NCBI RefSeq assembly: GCF_005484805.1
Contig: NZ_CP039432.1
Coordinates: 3,596,001 to 3,660,000 of the forward strand
From: Rhodococcus sp. SGAir0479
GTDB taxonomy: Bacteria > Actinomycetota > Actinomycetes > Mycobacteriales > Mycobacteriaceae
Length of the DNA stretch: 64,000 nt
Reading direction: 5' to 3'
Part shown: piece by piece, positions 55,201 to 64,000 of the stretch
Numbering within the stretch: the first letter of the stretch is position 1
Layout of the letters: every line of letters starts with the position of its first letter
The notes under the pieces: generated by a model
Seen by the model: the letters and a program-made list of their open reading frames with translations, nothing else
Told to the model about the DNA's origin: nothing
Database searches by the model: none
Program-made: the position numbers and the translations under genes

Positions 55201-58200
55201 GCAGCAGTTCCAGCACCGCGAAGTCGAAGCTCGGTGAACAGACGTGCAGGCACCGCGCGGCCTGCGAGATCGGGTAGCGCGAGTGCATCTCGTCGACCAG
55301 ACTCGTCAGGCCGCGGTGAGTGACCGCAACCCCCTTGGGCCGTCCGGTCGACCCGGACGTGTAGATCAGGTAGGCGACGTCGTCAGCGTGGATCGGGGCG
55401 GTCCGGTCCCGGTCGGTGACGGCGTCCGTCGGCTCGCGTGCCCCCACGGTCACCGGGTCGTCGAGCAGCATCCAGCGGACGGTGTCCGGGAGGTTGCGCC
55501 GATCCGCCGCCGACGTCACTCCGACGCCCACGTCGGCATCCGCGAGCATGTTCTCGATACGTTCGCGCGGATACGCGGGGTCGACCGGGAGGAATGCGGC
55601 TCCCGACTTGGCGACGGCCCACGTCGCCTGCACCGACACGGCCGAGCGCGGCAACGCGCACGCCACGACCGCGCCGGGACCCGCACCCGCGCGGATCAGC
55701 GATCGCGCGAGACAGTTCGAACGCTCGTCGAGCTCCCGGTACGTGAGGGAGCCGTCGGCGGCGGTCACCGCGAGCCCGTCCGGGTTCGCGGCGGCCCCGG
55801 ACGCGAGGATCTGCGGGAGCAGCGCAGGCGCCGCCGCCGAACCGCCGCTCGGCAGCACTTCCTTCCGCTCGGCCGGTGTCGACAGATCGACCCGGGCGAT
55901 CGTCCGGTCGTGGTGGTGGGTCACCAGATCGAGCGCCGTCTGCACACGAGCGCGCAGGAGTTCGGCGTCCGCCCGGTCGACCGCGCCGGACCGATACTTC
56001 ACCGTCAGGTGCAACCGATCGGTGAGCGCGGCGCGCAACGTCACGGGGTAGTGGGTGGCGTCGATCCCGTGCACCGCGGTGACGCTCAGGCCGGCGATGT
56101 CGGCGCCGCGCTCGAGCCCGGAGCGGTCGATCGGATACGACTCGAACACCGTGAGGGTGTCGAACACGGCGCCCGGTCCTACCGCCTGCTGCAGGTCCGC
56201 GAGTGCGACGTCGTGGTGTTCCATCAGCGCCGCCTGCTCGCGTTGCACACGACGGAGCAACTCCCCCACGGTTTCACGTGGATCCGTGCGCACCCGAACC
56301 GGAACCGTGTTGACGAGCAGACCGATCATCGACTCGATCCCGGCAACGTCCGCATGCCTACCGGACACCGTCGCACCGAAGACGACGTCCGTTCGCCCGG
56401 TGAGGACTCCGAGCACGAGCGCCCACGCGACCTGGACGACGGTGTTGGGGGTGACACCGTGATCGCGGGCCACGCGGGTCAGAGCGGCGGTGTCGGCATC
56501 GCTCAGGACCAGGTCGAGATCGTGTGACGCACCGGCGGTCTCCGGCGTTTCCGGCGCGGCGAGCAGCGTCGGGTCCGGGACGCCGTCGAGTGCTCGGCAC
56601 CAGGCCGCGACCGACGCCTCGCGGTCGCGCGTCGCGAGCCACACGAGGTAGTCGCGGTAGTCGCCGGCCGGGGGCGGCGCGGTCACGTCGGGTTCCGCCG
56701 CGTACTGCATCAGCAACCGTTGCAGCAGAAGCGGCGTCGACCAGCCGTCGAGGAGGATGTGGTGGTGCGTCAGCAGCAAACGGTACGACGCGTGCCCGAC
56801 GCGCGCCAGTGTGAAGCGCAGCAGCGGCGGACGGTCCATCGCGAACGGTGTGGCGCGGTCCTCGGCCGACAGTGCCTGCCACCGAGACTCGACCTCCGCG
56901 GGCGCCTCGCCCGACAGGTCGACTTCGCGCCACGGCACCGCGACGTCGGATTCGATCACCTGGATCGTCTCGCCGCCGACATCGTCGACGAAACCGGCGC
57001 GCAGGTTGGGGTAGCGGTCGAGCAGGCTGCGCGCCGCATCCCGGAGTCGCTCACGCGCCGGCTCGCCCCGCAGCTCGATCACCAGTTGGATCAGGTACGC
57101 GTCCGTGTCGGGCGCGTCCTCCGCCAGGTGTGCGTGGAACAGCAGCCCCGCCTGCAGCGGCGTCACCGGCCACACGTCGGCCAGCCGGGGCCGTGTCGCC
57201 TCCAACGCGTCGATCCCACTCTGGTCGAGCTCCACGAGACCCAGATCCGACGGCGTCAGTCCCCCGGCGCCGGGGGTGCGGGCGTACCCGGCCAGCCCGT
57301 GCAACGCCTCCAGCCACAGCTCGGCGAGCTGCTGGACGTCTGCCCGGTCGAGCACTCCCGTCGGATACGTCCACGACGCCTGCAGCGCACCGCCGTCGGG
57401 TCCTGCGCGCACCCCGGCGGAGATGTCGAGGGCCGCGGACACCGGCATGTCGGGGTCCTGGGTGAGGCCGAGACCGCTGGCCTGCACCGGCATCCACGGG
57501 CCCGGAGCGGAGGCGGGGCCGTCCGCGACGGTGAGCCGGCCCAGATAGTTCAGCACGATCTGCGGCGACGTCCGCAGTCGACGGCCCGCGTCGCCGTCGA
57601 GTTCGGTGAGCATCCCGTAGCCGATGCCGTGGTGGGGAGCGGACCGCAGGTGTTCCTTGACGAGCTTGACGGCGGCCCCCGCGGCAGGCCCACCGGCCCA
57701 CGCGTCGTCGAGATCGATCCGCGAAAAATCCGGCCGCACCGGGCGAATGGTGGTGAACCAGCCCACCGTCCGGCTCAGGTCGGCGCCGGGTACCGCGTCC
57801 TCCTCGCGACCGTGCCCCTCGACGCCGAGCAGCACCGCGTCGTCGCCCGGACCGCGCAGCGTCGTCCACCGTGCGACGGCCAGTGCGAGCGCGGCGAGCA
57901 GCACGTCCTGGGCGGAGCCGTGGATCGCGGCGGGCAGACTCGTCAGCAGTGTCGCGGTGTCGGAGACCGGGGCGTCGACGAGCACCGTGTCGGTCGTCGC
58001 GTGCACGTCCCGATCCGGGTCCGGGTCGCGCCGGCCGATCGGTGGATCGGCACCGCCGACGACGTCCTCCCACAGGGATAGTTCGTTCATCCGGTCGGGG
58101 ACGGTGTCGTGAAGGGCGTACGCCCACCTGCGCATCGACGTGCCGACCGGTTCCAGTTCGGGTCGGCGCCCGTCGACCGACTGGGCCCACGCCGCAGCGA

Positions 58201-61200
58201 GATCGGGCACGATCACCCGCCACGACACCCCGTCGACCACGGTGTGGTGAACGACGACGAGCAGGCGACCGCTTCCGTCCGGTCCGTCGAACCAGACGAG
58301 CCGGATCATGCTGCCCGACGCGGGATCCAGTCGATCGGCGGACGCCTGCAGTTCCCTCTCCGCGAGACGCGCGAACCCGTCCTCGAAGTCCCGCACCGGG
58401 TGTCGGGAGACGACGTCCCGGGCATCGACGGCACCGGTCGGGAGAACCTCGGTCCGCCAACCGGACTCGTCGTGGTCGAGGCGGGCGCGAAGCATGTCGT
58501 GGCGGTCCAGGACCGCCTGCGCGGCCGCGAGCAGGTCAGACTCCCGCACCCCGCCCGGGAGGTTCAGCAGCACCGATTGCGCGAAGCGGCCGATCCGGCG
58601 ACCGGCGCGCCGCACCAGCCACGCCAGGATCGGAGTGAGCGGTACGTCGCCGACGCCGCCCCCGTCGAGCTCGGCAAGGGACTCGCCCGCTGCGCCGTCG
58701 GACATCGCAACCGCCGCGAGGGCCGCGACTGTTCGGCGATCGAACACGTCCCGCGGTGTCACGGACAGCCCGGCCGTCTTCGCCCGTGCCACGAGCTGGA
58801 TCGACATGATGCTGTCGCCACCGAGATCGAAGAAGGAGTCCTCGACCCCGACCGTCTCCAAGCCCAGCACATCCGCGAACACCTGCGCGAGGGTCGTCTC
58901 GGCGGGGGTCGCGGGCGGACGGGTCGCCGACACCTCGGCGCCGACCGCCGGCTCCGGCAACGCCGCGCGGTCGAGCTTGCCGTGCACGGTCATCGGGATC
59001 CGTGCCAGTACCGTGATGTGGCGCGGCACCAGGTACGACGGCAATCGGGCAGCCACGATGTCGTGCAACCGTGCGGTGTCGACGTCGGCGCCCGCCGCCG
59101 GGACCACGTACGCCACCAACCGGTCCCCGAGACGACCCACGCCGCGGACGTCGGCGACGGCGTGTGCCACGGCCGGATGCTGTGTCAGCACCGCCTCGAT
59201 CTCGCCGAGTTCGATCCGGTGACCGTGCAGCTTGATCTGCCGGTCGCCGCGGCCGAAGTACTCCAGTACGCCGACGGCGGTCCATCGAACCCGGTCCCCG
59301 GTGCGGTACATCCGCTCGCCGGGTTCTCCGCTCGGGTCGGCCACGAAGCGCACCGACGTCAGCGCGGGCCGGCGATGGTACCCACGGGCCAGCCCGGGTC
59401 CGGCCAGGTACAGCTCGCCGGGTGTGCCGACCGGGACGGTCCGGAGCCGATCGTCGAGGACGAGGGCGTGGAAGCCTCGGATGGGTCCGCCGATCGTCAC
59501 CGCATCGCCCGGTTCCAGTCCCGCGCTCGCCGTCCCGATCACGGTGGTCTCGGTAGGGCCGTAGGCGTCGATCATCGTGCGGCCGCGGGCCCAGCGGGCG
59601 GCGACGTCGGGCGGCAGCGCTTCACCGGCCGCGAGCACACACGTCAGACGGGCGAGATCGGCCGCACCGTCGGAATCGGTGACCGTCGGCGTCATCGCCA
59701 GCGCGGTCGGTGTCATGATGCAGTGCGTCACCTGCTCGGTTGCCAGCAGCCGACGCAGCTCCTCACCGCCGTAGACGGTGGGCGGCGCGATCACCAGCGT
59801 GGCTCCGACGCCGATCGCGAGCAGCAGTTCGAGGACCGACACGTCGAAACTGGGTGAGGTGAGCTGCAGGATCCGCGAGTCCGGTGCGGTCCCACACCGC
59901 TCGTGGAGGTCGGCGGCGAAGTTCGCCAGTCCCCGGTGCGTGACGGCGACGCCCTTGGGGACGCCGGTGGAGCCCGAGGTGTAGATCAGGTAGGCGACGT
60001 CGTCGACCCGCAGCGGCGCCGTGCGCTCGTCGTCCCCTATCGGACCGGCCGGATCGGTTGCCGCGGTGTAATTCTCGTCGACCATCCGCCACGGGACGAG
60101 GTCGACGAACGAGTCCCTCAGCTCCGCCGTGGTGAGTCCGAGCGCCGCACCCGAGTCGCGCAACATCAGCTCGATGCGGTCCGGTGGATGCGCCGGGTCC
60201 ACCGGCAGGAACGCTGCGCCGGACTTCGCGACCGCCCATACGCCGACGAGGTAGGCGAGGGACCGCGGCATGCCCAGGGCCACCACGGCGCCGGGACCGA
60301 TCCCGTCGTCGATCAGCGTGCGGGCCAGTTGGTCGGATATCCGGTCGAGCTCGGCGTAGGAGACGTCGGCGCCCTCGAACCGGAGCGCGGACCGCCTCGG
60401 ATCCCTTTCGGCGGCGGCCGACAGCAGGTCCGCCAGGGTGCGCGGCTCGATCGCCGGCCGGCCCCGGACCGGTGCCAGCACAGCATGTTCGGTGGGTACG
60501 AGCAGGTCGATGTCCCCGACGGCGGTATCGGTGGACACCGTCACTGCCTGCAGGATCCGTAGCAAGCGGTCCGCGAACCCGCGCACCGTCCGGGCGTCGA
60601 AGATGTCGGTCGCGAACACGATCCCCGCCGTCATGCCCGCGGCGGCGCCGTCGGTGTCTAACTCCTCCGCCACGCTCACCTGGAGGTCGAAGTTGGCGAT
60701 GTCGTGGTCGGACTCGGCGGTGTGCACCCGGACACCTGGAAGTTGCAGGTCCGGGCGCGCGATCGTGCGGAACTCGAGCAGCACCTGGAACAGCGGTGAG
60801 TGCGCGGTGGACCGGGGTGGATCCACCGCGTCGACCACCCGCTCGAACGGCGCGTCGGCGTGCATGAACGCACCCAGGTCGGCCTCCCGCACCCGTTGCA
60901 ACAGCTCCGCGAACGAACAGCTGCCGTCGACTGTGCACCGCAGCACCAGCGTGTTGACGAACATGCCCACCATGTCGTCGAGCGCGGCCGCGCCCCGGCC
61001 CGCGATCGGGGTGCCCACGGTGACGTCCTCGGTGCCGCCGAGGCGGGCCAGCAGGAGGGCGAGCGCCGCGTGCATCACCATGAAGACGCTCGCGTCGTGC
61101 ACGCGCGCGAGTTCGACGATGCGTGCGTGCAGCTGCGCGGAAAGTTCGAACTCGACGCGGTCGCCCCGCTGCGAGCGCACGTCGGGGCGGGGACGATCGC

Positions 61201-64000
61201 ACGGCAGGTCCAGTACCGCGGGCAGGTCTGCCAGGGTCGTCGTCCAGTAGTCCAGCTGGCGAGCGAGCAGCGAGGCCGGGTCGGCGGCATCTCCCAGCCA
61301 GTCCGACTGCCACAGGGCGTAATCCGCGTACTGCACGGGGCGGGGAGTCCGCGACGGTGCGCCCGAAGCGATCCGCGTCGCGTAGGCCGTCACGAGGTCG
61401 CGCGCCAGCACGCCCAGCGAGAAGCCGTCGGCCAGGATGTGATGCAGGACCACTGTCAGCACGTGCTCGGTGTCGCCGAGCCGGAAGAGACCGGCGCGTA
61501 GCGGCACCTGCGCCGAGACGTCGAAGCCCTGCGACATCACGGCCCGCATCCGCCGCTGCAGATCGGCCTCGTCGAGCGCGTCCGCGCGATCGATTCCGAG
61601 GCCGGTCCGGTCGACCGGCAGCACCTCCTGCCGGGGACCGGCGTCGTCGAGCGGGTAGACCGTACGCAGCGACTCGTGCCGCGCCACCACGTCACCGATC
61701 GCCCCGTCGAGCGCGTCCCGATCGAGCGGTCCCGACAGTCTCAGGGAAAGGGAGATGTTGTACGCCGCCGAGTCCGTGTCGAACTGGTTGACGAACCAGA
61801 TCCGTTGCTGTGCGGGCGAGAGTGGGATCCGTGGGGGCCGGGGTCGCGCGACGAGGGGCGGACGAGCCCGCGGGCCCGCGTCCGTCCCGGAGACCCGGCG
61901 CGCCAGCCCCGCGACGGTGGGTGTGTCGAACACGTCCCGGATCCCGATGTCGACACCCGTCGCGTCACCGATCCGGGCCGCCAATCGTGCTGCCACCAAA
62001 GAGTTCCCGCCGAGGACGAAGAAGTCGTCGTCGACACCGACCTGCTCGAGCCCGAGCAGATCGCGGACCACCGCCGCCACGGATTCCTCGACGGGATCAC
62101 GGGGCGCCACGAGCACCCGATCGGTGTCCTCGGGAGCGGGCAGCGCCGCGCGGTCGAGCTTGCCGTGGGCCGTGATCGGCAAACGTTCGAGGACCGTGAC
62201 CACCGACGGCACCATGTAGGCCGGTAGCGTGCGTGCCGCGGCCTCGCGCACCGCGCCCGGATCCACCCGCGTCCCGTCGGACGCCACCACGTATCCGAGG
62301 ATCCGGACGCCGGATGCGGCGTCGGAGGCGACCGCGACGGCCGAGCCCACCCCGGGCACCGCGGCGAGGACCGACTCCACCTCCCCGAGTTCCACGCGGT
62401 AACCGCGGACCTGGACCTGCGCGTCGGCGCGTCCCGCGAACCGCAGCGTGCCGTCGGCCGTCCACGCGCCCAGGTCCCCCGTCCGGTACATCCGAGTGCC
62501 GGCGCCGAACGGATCCGCCACGAACCGGCCTGCGGTCAGGCCCGGCCGGTCCAGGTAGCCGCGCGCCAGCTGTGCTCCGGCGACGTACAGTTCACCCACC
62601 ACGCCGGGCGGTGTGGGATGCAGCCGCACGTCGAGTACGCGGACCGCCATGCCCGGCAGCGGGTTCCCGACGGCACCCGCGATCGCGTGCGACGCGGACG
62701 CCGCGCTCACCGGGCAGTGGGTGACGTGCACACACGTCTCGGTGATTCCGTACATGTTCGTCAGCAGCGGATGGGTGTCACCGCGACGCTCGAACCACCC
62801 CGACAGCTGCCCCGGATCCAGCGCCTCACCGCCGAAGATCACGTGCCGCAGCCGCAGTCCGGGTTCCCCGGCGTCCCTCCTCGTCACCGCATCGACCAGT
62901 TGCCCGAACGCGCCCGGGGTCTGACTCAGGACGGTCACGCCCTCGTCGCGCAACAGGGTGAGGAAGTCGCGCGGCGATCGGGCCGTGTCGCGGTCGACCA
63001 CCACGACGGTCGCGCCGTGCAGCAGCGCGCCCCACATTTCCCACACCGCGAAATCGAATGCGTACGAGTGGAACATCGTCCACACGTCGGACGCGTCGAA
63101 CCGGAAGAGCGGCCGCGTGCGCTCGAACAGGGTGACCACGCTACGGTGCGCCACCGCGACCCCCTTGGGTCGCCCCGTGGAGCCGGACGTGTAGATGACG
63201 TACGCGGTCGAGTCCGGGCGCAACCGCACCGTCCGGTCGTCGTCGGTGACCGGGTTCGAGGGCATCTCGGCGACCGCACCGCGAACAGCGTCGGCGTCGA
63301 GATCGACGAGCGGGACGGCGGCGCGTACCGACGACAACCGGTGCGCACCGGCGGCATCGACGAGGACGCACGCCGGTCGAGCATCGGAGAGCAGGAAGGC
63401 GACGCGCTCGTCCGGGTACTCGATGTCCACCGGCACGTAGGCGGCGCCCGCGCCGACGACCGCGGCGAGGACGACCGGCAGGTCCACCGATCTCGTCATC
63501 GCCACGGCCACCCGCGCCTCCGGCCCGATTCCGCGCTCGATCAGCCAGCGGGACAGGCGGTTCGCGCGTCCGGTCAGCTCCTGATACGTCAGCCGGGACG
63601 CGCCCGCGACGACGGCCACCGCCGCCGGGTCCGCCGCAACCGCCCGGGCCAGCAGGTCGGGCAGTGTCGCCGGTGCGCCGAGTGTGTCCGGCGGCAGCGT
63701 CGACAGTGCACGTTCGGCCGCGTCGGTGATCTCGAGATCTCCGACCACGACGTCGTCGTCCGCGGCGATCGCGTCGAGTATGCGGTGCAGACGCCGGGCG
63801 GCGCCCGTGATCGTCGCGTGCTCGAACAGATCGCGTGCGAAATGCAGTGCCAGCGACAGACCCTGAGGACGCCCGTCCGGGTCGACCTGTTCCCGCACAC
63901 TCAACTGCAGCTCGAACTTCGCGACACCGGTGTCGATCTCGCGCACGTCGGCGACCACGCCCGGCAACTCCACCGCGGTGGTCACGGCCGTCTGCAGTTC
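42317..64000 (-). CDS. Giant non-ribosomal peptide synthetase, C-terminal six modules with thioesterase (5' end outside window)
   Basis: Over 7,220 codons are in the window and the frame stays open at the edge. Order from the N-terminal side: end of C1, A1-T1 | C2-A2-T2-E2 | C3-A3-T3 | C4-A4-T4-E4 | C5-A5-T5 | C6-A6-T6-TE. All condensation HHxxxDG motifs are intact ([37 protein letters not shown]), as are both epimerase HHxxxDGVSW motifs. All carriers have the pantetheine serine: LGGNSL in T1, T3 and T5, LGGDSI before epimerases, LGGTSL in T6. C3 and C5, which follow epimerases, start [12 protein letters not shown]-like, the DCL type; the others are LCL type. The TE has GWSLGG and a late GHNDMV. 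The product is a peptide of at least six residues with D-residues at modules 2 and 4. Confidence 0.97.
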   Translation of the reverse strand, partial: ELQTAVTTAVELPGVVADVREIDTGVAKFELQLSVREQVDPDGRPQGLSLALHFARDLFEHATITGAARRLHRILDAIAADDDVVVGDLEITDAAERALSTLPPDTLGAPATLPDLLARAVAADPAAVAVVAGASRLTYQELTGRANRLSRWLIERGIGPEARVAVAMTRSVDLPVVLAAVVGAGAAYVPVDIEYPDERVAFLLSDARPACVLVDAAGAHRLSSVRAAVPLVDLDADAVRGAVAEMPSNPVTDDDRTVRLRPDSTAYVIYTSGSTGRPKGVAVAHRSVVTLFERTRPLFRFDASDVWTMFHSYAFDFAVWEMWGALLHGATVVVVDRDTARSPRDFLTLLRDEGVTVLSQTPGAFGQLVDAVTRRDAGEPGLRLRHVIFGGEALDPGQLSGWFERRGDTHPLLTNMYGITETCVHVTHCPVSAASASHAIAGAVGNPLPGMAVRVLDVRLHPTPPGVVGELYVAGAQLARGYLDRPGLTAGRFVADPFGAGTRMYRTGDLGAWTADGTLRFAGRADAQVQVRGYRVELGEVESVLAAVPGVGSAVAVASDAASGVRILGYVVASDGTRVDPGAVREAAARTLPAYMVPSVVTVLERLPITAHGKLDRAALPAPEDTDRVLVAPRDPVEESVAAVVRDLLGLEQVGVDDDFFVLGGNSLVAARLAARIGDATGVDIGIRDVFDTPTVAGLARRVSGTDAGPRARPPLVARPRPPRIPLSPAQQRIWFVNQFDTDSAAYNISLSLRLSGPLDRDALDGAIGDVVARHESLRTVYPLDDAGPRQEVLPVDRTGLGIDRADALDEADLQRRMRAVMSQGFDVSAQVPLRAGLFRLGDTEHVLTVVLHHILADGFSLGVLARDLVTAYATRIASGAPSRTPRPVQYADYALWQSDWLGDAADPASLLARQLDYWTTTLADLPAVLDLPCDRPRPDVRSQRGDRVEFELSAQLHARIVELARVHDASVFMVMHAALALLLARLGGTEDVTVGTPIAGRGAAALDDMVGMFVNTLVLRCTVDGSCSFAELLQRVREADLGAFMHADAPFERVVDAVDPPRSTAHSPLFQVLLEFRTIARPDLQLPGVRVHTAESDHDIANFDLQVSVAEELDTDGAAAGMTAGIVFATDIFDARTVRGFADRLLRILQAVTVSTDTAVGDIDLLVPTEHAVLAPVRGRPAIEPRTLADLLSAAAERDPRRSALRFEGADVSYAELDRISDQLARTLIDDGIGPGAVVALGMPRSLAYLVGVWAVAKSGAAFLPVDPAHPPDRIELMLRDSGAALGLTTAELRDSFVDLVPWRMVDENYTAATDPAGPIGDDERTAPLRVDDVAYLIYTSGSTGVPKGVAVTHRGLANFAADLHERCGTAPDSRILQLTSPSFDVSVLELLLAIGVGATLVIAPPTVYGGEELRRLLATEQVTHCIMTPTALAMTPTVTDSDGAADLARLTCVLAAGEALPPDVAARWARGRTMIDAYGPTETTVIGTASAGLEPGDAVTIGGPIRGFHALVLDDRLRTVPVGTPGELYLAGPGLARGYHRRPALTSVRFVADPSGEPGERMYRTGDRVRWTAVGVLEYFGRGDRQIKLHGHRIELGEIEAVLTQHPAVAHAVADVRGVGRLGDRLVAYVVPAAGADVDTARLHDIVAARLPSYLVPRHITVLARIPMTVHGKLDRAALPEPAVGAEVSATRPPATPAETTLAQVFADVLGLETVGVEDSFFDLGGDSIMSIQLVARAKTAGLSVTPRDVFDRRTVAALAAVAMSDGAAGESLAELDGGGVGDVPLTPILAWLVRRAGRRIGRFAQSVLLNLPGGVRESDLLAAAQAVLDRHDMLRARLDHDESGWRTEVLPTGAVDARDVVSRHPVRDFEDGFARLAERELQASADRLDPASGSMIRLVWFDGPDGSGRLLVVVHHTVVDGVSWRVIVPDLAAAWAQSVDGRRPELEPVGTSMRRWAYALHDTVPDRMNELSLWEDVVGGADPPIGRRDPDPDRDVHATTDTVLVDAPVSDTATLLTSLPAAIHGSAQDVLLAALALAVARWTTLRGPGDDAVLLGVEGHGREEDAVPGADLSRTVGWFTTIRPVRPDFSRIDLDDAWAGGPAAGAAVKLVKEHLRSAPHHGIGYGMLTELDGDAGRRLRTSPQIVLNYLGRLTVADGPASAPGPWMPVQASGLGLTQDPDMPVSAALDISAGVRAGPDGGALQASWTYPTGVLDRADVQQLAELWLEALHGLAGYARTPGAGGLTPSDLGLVELDQSGIDALEATRPRLADVWPVTPLQAGLLFHAHLAEDAPDTDAYLIQLVIELRGEPARERLRDAARSLLDRYPNLRAGFVDDVGGETIQVIESDVAVPWREVDLSGEAPAEVESRWQALSAEDRATPFAMDRPPLLRFTLARVGHASYRLLLTHHHILLDGWSTPLLLQRLLMQYAAEPDVTAPPPAGDYRDYLVWLATRDREASVAAWCRALDGVPDPTLLAAPETPETAGASHDLDLVLSDADTAALTRVARDHGVTPNTVVQVAWALVLGVLTGRTDVVFGATVSGRHADVAGIESMIGLLVNTVPVRVRTDPRETVGELLRRVQREQAALMEHHDVALADLQQAVGPGAVFDTLTVFESYPIDRSGLERGADIAGLSVTAVHGIDATHYPVTLRAALTDRLHLTVKYRSGAVDRADAELLRARVQTALDLVTHHHDRTIARVDLSTPAERKEVLPSGGSAAAPALLPQILASGAAANPDGLAVTAADGSLTYRELDERSNCLARSLIRAGAGPGAVVACALPRSAVSVQATWAVAKSGAAFLPVDPAYPRERIENMLADADVGVGVTSAADRRNLPDTVRWMLLDDPVTVGAREPTDAVTDRDRTAPIHADDVAYLIYTSGSTGRPKGVAVTHRGLTSLVDEMHSRYPISQAARCLHVCSPSFDFAVLELLQAGAVGAALVVAPPDVYGGSALADLLVAQQITHVCITPAALATVEPGRFDDLAALVVGGDAVGTELVAGWATGRKMIDGYGPAESTIVTTFSAPLVPGADVPIGTPVRGTRVLVLDEYLRPVPPGVPGELYVVGAGLARGYHRRPGLTAARFVACPRAAAGARMYRTGDIVRRRPDGAFDYLGRSDFQVKVRGLRIELGEIEAVLVAHPAVAHSVTVARRRGAGDSLLASYVVPATDDGVDVAELAEFAARRLPRHMLPNAIVVLGELPVTPVGKLDRDALPEPDFGRPTAPYRAPRTPAEEQVVAVFAEITGADRVGLDDNFFGLGGNSLGATRVVARINRALGSGLDVRDLFECGTAGRLVERAAQRARVDSPAGLRGGVRPERPPLSWAQERMWFVDQFDPTSAAYNVPMVLRLTGTLDTRALRAALTDVVERQESLRTVFPSGPSGPSQVTVAATDVVGDLEAEPVRHQDLDARIGDLLRAGFDVATEVPVRARILRLDPEVHVLVLVLHHIVADGFSIAPLARDVAVAYAARVAGRPPGWEPLTVQYADFALWQRRVLGDPDDPSSMLAREEAYWLDRLAGAPPVTTLPLDRPRGARRSTRGGRVEFSVGPDVHRALADIAEHHDSTMFMVVHTALAVLLARIGQDRDVVIGTPVAGRGEAELDDVVGMFVNTLALRTEIDPAAAFGAVLARVRDGDVEAFAHADLPFERLVVRSGAERTTSYAPLFQVLLEFRNVEAPRLELPGLTVEAVGIEAREAKFDLQFGIGEQHDQRGAPAGLRGEIVYATDIFDESTAAGLAGMLSRLLAAVAVDPAIAVGDVGLIDAPAPAAVPVTAEGTLADLFGAAAAAGPDAVAVVCGDERITYRDLDAYSNRLARWLIERGIGPESVVAVAMERTVDLVAALAGIVRAGAAYLPVDPGYPPERIGFVVRDAGARTLLTDAGSAAGLADVTLPEHTEIVGLDAEDVRERIDGRPSGPVADHERVRRLHPDSPAYVIYTSGSTGRPKGVVVTHRNVVTLLSGARDVIGFDASDVWTLFHSYAFDFAVWELWGALGFGGRVVVVDRHTARSPDDFLAVLAAESVTLLSQTPSAFGQLARAEADSDRPLALRRVVFGGEALDATQLADWVARRGADRPALINMYGITETCVHVTWHPVDAAEVDSFRPVGSVIGVGLPGIGVRVLDDRLHPVPVGVVGELYVAGPQVARGYLHRPDLTASRFVADPCAPSQRMYRSGDRVRWTRSGDLEYIGRADFQVQVRGFRVEPGEVEAALTAVPGVASAVVLARAESAGADRLLGYVVPEPGETVTAETVTGAVAQRLPSYMVPSTVTVLGEFPLTSNGKIDRAALPDPRPVGGEGRPPATDVERILTELYADVLGAESVGVDDSFFGLGGDSIMSIQLVSRAKAAGVTITPRDVFECRTVARLADVAAQLDRPCVELLPELPGGGVGDVATTPVVHWLAERSGDFHRYAQSLVLDVPVDLDPDALATAVDAVLDRHDMLRAQLRHDDRSRTGRRLTVRPPGAVDGRSAMRAVAVPTVRGAAFTEAARAALKEAADRLDPFSGSILQIVRLTAPDGVRLLVVVHHLAVDGVSWRILIPDLVAAYTGAVAGRDPDLAPVGTSMRTWADGLVTAAQDRVDELGLWRSMTEPVGPSLAARQLDPSVDVGATTDRVEIALSAEVTRALTTTVPRVFRGSVDDGLVSALALAVAQWRRERGVDVDAVAVTLEGHGREDHVVPGADLARTVGWFTTLHPVRFDLSDTDLDAATTGGPASDTVVKAVKETMRSIPDHGIGFGLLRYLNDETRPVLSARPVPEISFNYLGRFDTGAGGAWLPVEDAELRGVATPELSAPAVVDVNAAAVSGPDGPRITATWDFPRGLLNRGEVERLAQWWARAAEAIARRAGTPGAGGFTPTDLDLVALDQGAIEVLEDRYPELSDVWPLSPMQRGMMFHSELSADAADAYLVQLVLELDGAVEVPRLQRAAHALLGRYANLRTAFVRTPGGDAVQVVQGAVDVPWSEIDLREHSEPQATARMRELLDTDRATAFDLSHAPLLRITLVHMPGGAERLVVTNHHILFDGWSTPLLLEDLFALYAADGDPAGLSTPTSYRRYLHWLTTRDDSVTLRAWTDAIAGAAEPTLLADRSAATDRYVESRDLPFRLDADLTARLRVRAQDRGITLSTVVQTAWGIVLGLLTGRDDVVFGATVSGRPPDLAGVETAVGLFINTVPVRVRLDPYESLGDLLARIQTEQTAMLDHHHAGLDAVQRAAGPGAVFDTLTVFESYPLRDADGSGTEIAGLRVVGIDARDSAHYPLSVVAAVRDGLNVTMKFRPDVLPESEVAAIAQRLLRVLRFLADEPDRRVAALDFLSEAEHRALVPMCTGPGAAPRTLAAIFDAAAARDGEALALVGDGREVTYGDLDRRSNRLARHLSHLGIGPESMVVLGIARSFESVLAVWAVARSGAAFVPIDPDYPPERVATMLADSGATVGVTTREHRSRLPDTMQWLVLDDPGFVRAYETWPADAVTDADRTAPLLLDNVAYLIYTSGSTGRPKAVSVTHRGLGNYADVQRDRCGLSPDARTLHFSSPSFDVSVVEYLLCFAVGATMVIVPRTVYGGSELTAVLRKRRVTHAFITPAALASVDPSGLDDLECVLVGGESWSPELVEDWLPQCRILNAYGPTETTMVVNLEESAADRPAEHSLGPPIPGVAEAVLDSCLRPVPAGIAGDVYIAGPGLARGYHRRPGLTAARFVADPYGAPGDRMYRTGDVGAWRPDGKLEYRGRSDFQVKVRGFRIELGEIDAVLTGHPDVRFAATLGRRGPAGDTMLVSYVVPRDGRHVHVDDLRRHLAERVPEYMVPTATVVLDDIPLTAVGKLDRRALPEPEFGLAATTFQAPTDPVEEAITGAFAEVLGLGRVGTGDNFFDLGGNSLSATRAVARLDASLGVDLGVRALFEAPTAEALAERIEHADTGPSGRPVLEVMPRPAEIPLSAAQQRMWFINQFDPSSPAYNVPMAVRLTGALDSSALRVAVGDVLTRHEALRTRFPVGAAGPSQDVRPAAEVAIDLDPVAVSGDDELTVRTRAIIATGFDVTERVPVDGGLFELGPDLHVLVLVAHHIVIDGLSLGPLSRDLMQAYVARTAGRPPDWDPLPVQYVDYTLWQRALLGDANDPGSLRSRQLAYWTETLSGAPDLLGLPSDRPRPMQQSFRGDRVEFTLDPGLHRRLLTFARDHGSSLFMTIHAALAVLLARLGDTDDIVVGTPVAGRGERALDDLVGMFVGTLALRTRVDARRSFSELLESVRDVDLGAFAHADVPFERVVEELDPARSTAYSPLFQVALEFQNDESAGVELSGLRLEGVSIGAGMVKEDLEFVLGERFDGVGEPAGISGVVAFATDLFDRETVQGFADRFVRIVEAASSDPERPVGDLGILHPHELAGLAPALGAPDAPPLLLTDLLVSAARNPDALAVVCDGRELTYRQLDEGANRLARHLIAMGAGPEGYVALGLSRSVSSVLAVWAVARTGAAFVPVDPNYPAERIARMLADCGATVGVTVRSCRERVPGSFDWVVLDDPGVAEAVAAEAATPISDADRRRPLRADHPAYLIYTSGSTGTPKGVVLTHRGLADLAAEERDRLLVTPTARTLHFASPSFDASVFETVMALSAGATMVVVPPDIYGGTEFAEILATGGVTHGFVTPTTLASLDPVGLESLRTLVVAGEPCPPELVRRWAPGRTMLNAYGPTETTIMANISAPMSPHRPVTLGGPIRGVREVVLDSRLHPVPRGVVGELYVAGSALARGYHRRPGTTAARFVADPFGAAGDRLYRTGDLVRWRTDDTLEYVGRSDFQVKVRGFRIEPGEIDTVLAAQPGVGFAVTLARRGPAGNMLLCSYVCPTVDAHVDPDEMRRAVARHLPAHMVPSAVTVLDRVPLTPTGKLDRDALPPPAFLTAPAVYREPQGPVETVVVDAFADVLGVERIGMDDSFFDLGGTSLLATGLVADLSARMGTRVSLQALFLNPTPAGLARRLETSAPDDVGAALAPVITLRAEGDGRPLFCVHPGIGLSWGYAGLVGFLPPERPVFGLQLPGISGGPQYASVEALAASYVDEMEAIAPDAACDLLGWSLGGVLAHAMAVELQRRGRPVGALVVMDSYPDDGAAPLLGRLDLADLLRGLGLEVTASDLTYDDAARMIDAHFGTSGGITGAHLERIDDGYANSRLLVHRYVPQVYDGDLLVFPAHGDGDGDRRSAQEWRPLVTGDIDEHPVDCGHNDMVEGESLAVIGPALAAYLDRRS
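46270..49370 (-). other. NRPS module 5: C(DCL)-A-T
   Basis: DCL condensation with NHHILFDGW near 48940-48970. Adenylation core near 47525-47558; pocket read as D-V-V-F-L-G-A-M-V-K, unmatched but hydrophobic. Carrier LGGNSL near 46395-46415. The A3-type motif ends GRPKAVS where the others have GxPKGV. Confidence 0.75.
49440..54050 (-). other. NRPS module 4: C-A (Thr-like)-T-E
   Basis: LCL condensation (HHIVADG near 53640-53665). Adenylation core near 52170-52200; pocket read as D-F-W-S-V-G-M-V-H-K, again close to threonine. Carrier LGGDSI near 50995-51020 and epimerase [10 protein letters not shown] near 50405-50435, so D-threonine or D-allo-threonine is the best guess. Confidence 0.75.
54080..57195 (-). 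other. NRPS module 3: C(DCL)-A-T
   Basis: DCL condensation with HHHILLDGW near 56740-56770. Adenylation core near 55340-55372; pocket read as D-F-L-C-V-G-G-I-V-K, unmatched. Its A5 motif is DGYGPAEST rather than NAYGPTETT, a deviation unique among the six domains. Carrier LGGNSLG near 54200-54228. Confidence 0.75.
57260..61840 (-). other. NRPS module 2: C-A-T-E
   Basis: LCL-type condensation (HHILADG near 61430). The adenylation core is near 59950-59990, with pocket read as D-V-L-I-L-A-A-V-I-K, which matches no code I know. Carrier LGGDSI near 58815, epimerase [10 protein letters not shown] near 58225-58255. A D-configured residue is expected. Confidence 0.75.
61880..64000 (-). other. NRPS module 1 (partial): C-end, A (Thr-like), T
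   Basis: Adenylation core [11 protein letters not shown] lies near 63165-63205 and [15 protein letters not shown] near 63030-63075. The binding-pocket residues read by eye are D-F-W-S-I-G-M-V-H-K, one change from the threonine code DFWNIGMVHK. Carrier LGGNSL is near 62000. There is no epimerase, and the following C2 is LCL type, so an L-residue is expected. Confidence 0.75.

Overview
The window is very GC-rich DNA with dense, short-spaced genes, GTG starts alongside ATG, and gene content typical of mycolic-acid actinomycetes. It includes FprB, a LigC plus LigD-polymerase pair, a DUF222/HNH protein behind a mycobacterial-type SOS box, an Rv0910-like SRPBCC protein, a FadE34-like fused acyl-CoA dehydrogenase and a giant NRPS. 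A Rhodococcus-like (Nocardiaceae) chromosome is the best guess; no rRNA or tRNA is present to settle it.

Layout. (1) 1-10386 is a catabolic region. It holds an amidohydrolase, a class II aldolase, two tandem HD-fold proteins carrying the metal-ligand pattern of the PhnZ-type diiron oxygenases, a divergent MHS-type transporter, and an operon of an alpha/beta hydrolase, a flavin-dependent hydroxylase and an extradiol dioxygenase. The operon is divergent from a large LAL/LuxR activator. The aldolase operon and the hydrolase operon carry near-identical promoter elements (1312-1350 and 7610-7648), so they probably form one regulon. (2) 10441-18434 has two pirins, two double-hotdog proteins, two exported intradiol-dioxygenase lipoproteins and an M13 peptidase. 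(3) 18486-29733 is mostly housekeeping: YnfA, an L,D-transpeptidase, FprB with a KstR-like box, dodecin, a serine hydrolase, the DNA-repair pair, OsmC behind a Cys-rich leader peptide, CorA, a membrane protein with a likely frameshift, and the SOS-controlled HNH protein. (4) 29852-34925 has pcaHG with a divergent LysR regulator, a LuxR-type regulator and an acyl-CoA synthetase. (5) About 35043-35467 is a gene-free stretch with a near-consensus promoter, long hairpins and terminators, best read as a structured non-coding RNA. (6) 35563-42298 has a MerR-like protein and a five-gene beta-oxidation operon, divergent from a TetR regulator with two operator-like palindromes. (7) 42317-64000 is the 3' part of a giant NRPS gene, at least six modules ending in a thioesterase and running off the window edge.

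How the genes fit together. Regions 1, 2, 4 and 6 combine uptake, ring hydroxylation, extradiol and intradiol ring cleavage, hydrolysis, CoA activation and beta-oxidation, which suggests a specialist in aromatic, steroid-like or lignin-derived carbon. The substrate of region 1 cannot be read from the sequence. The NRPS encodes the last six residues of a peptide with two D-residues; two of its adenylation domains look threonine-like and four have unmatched binding pockets.
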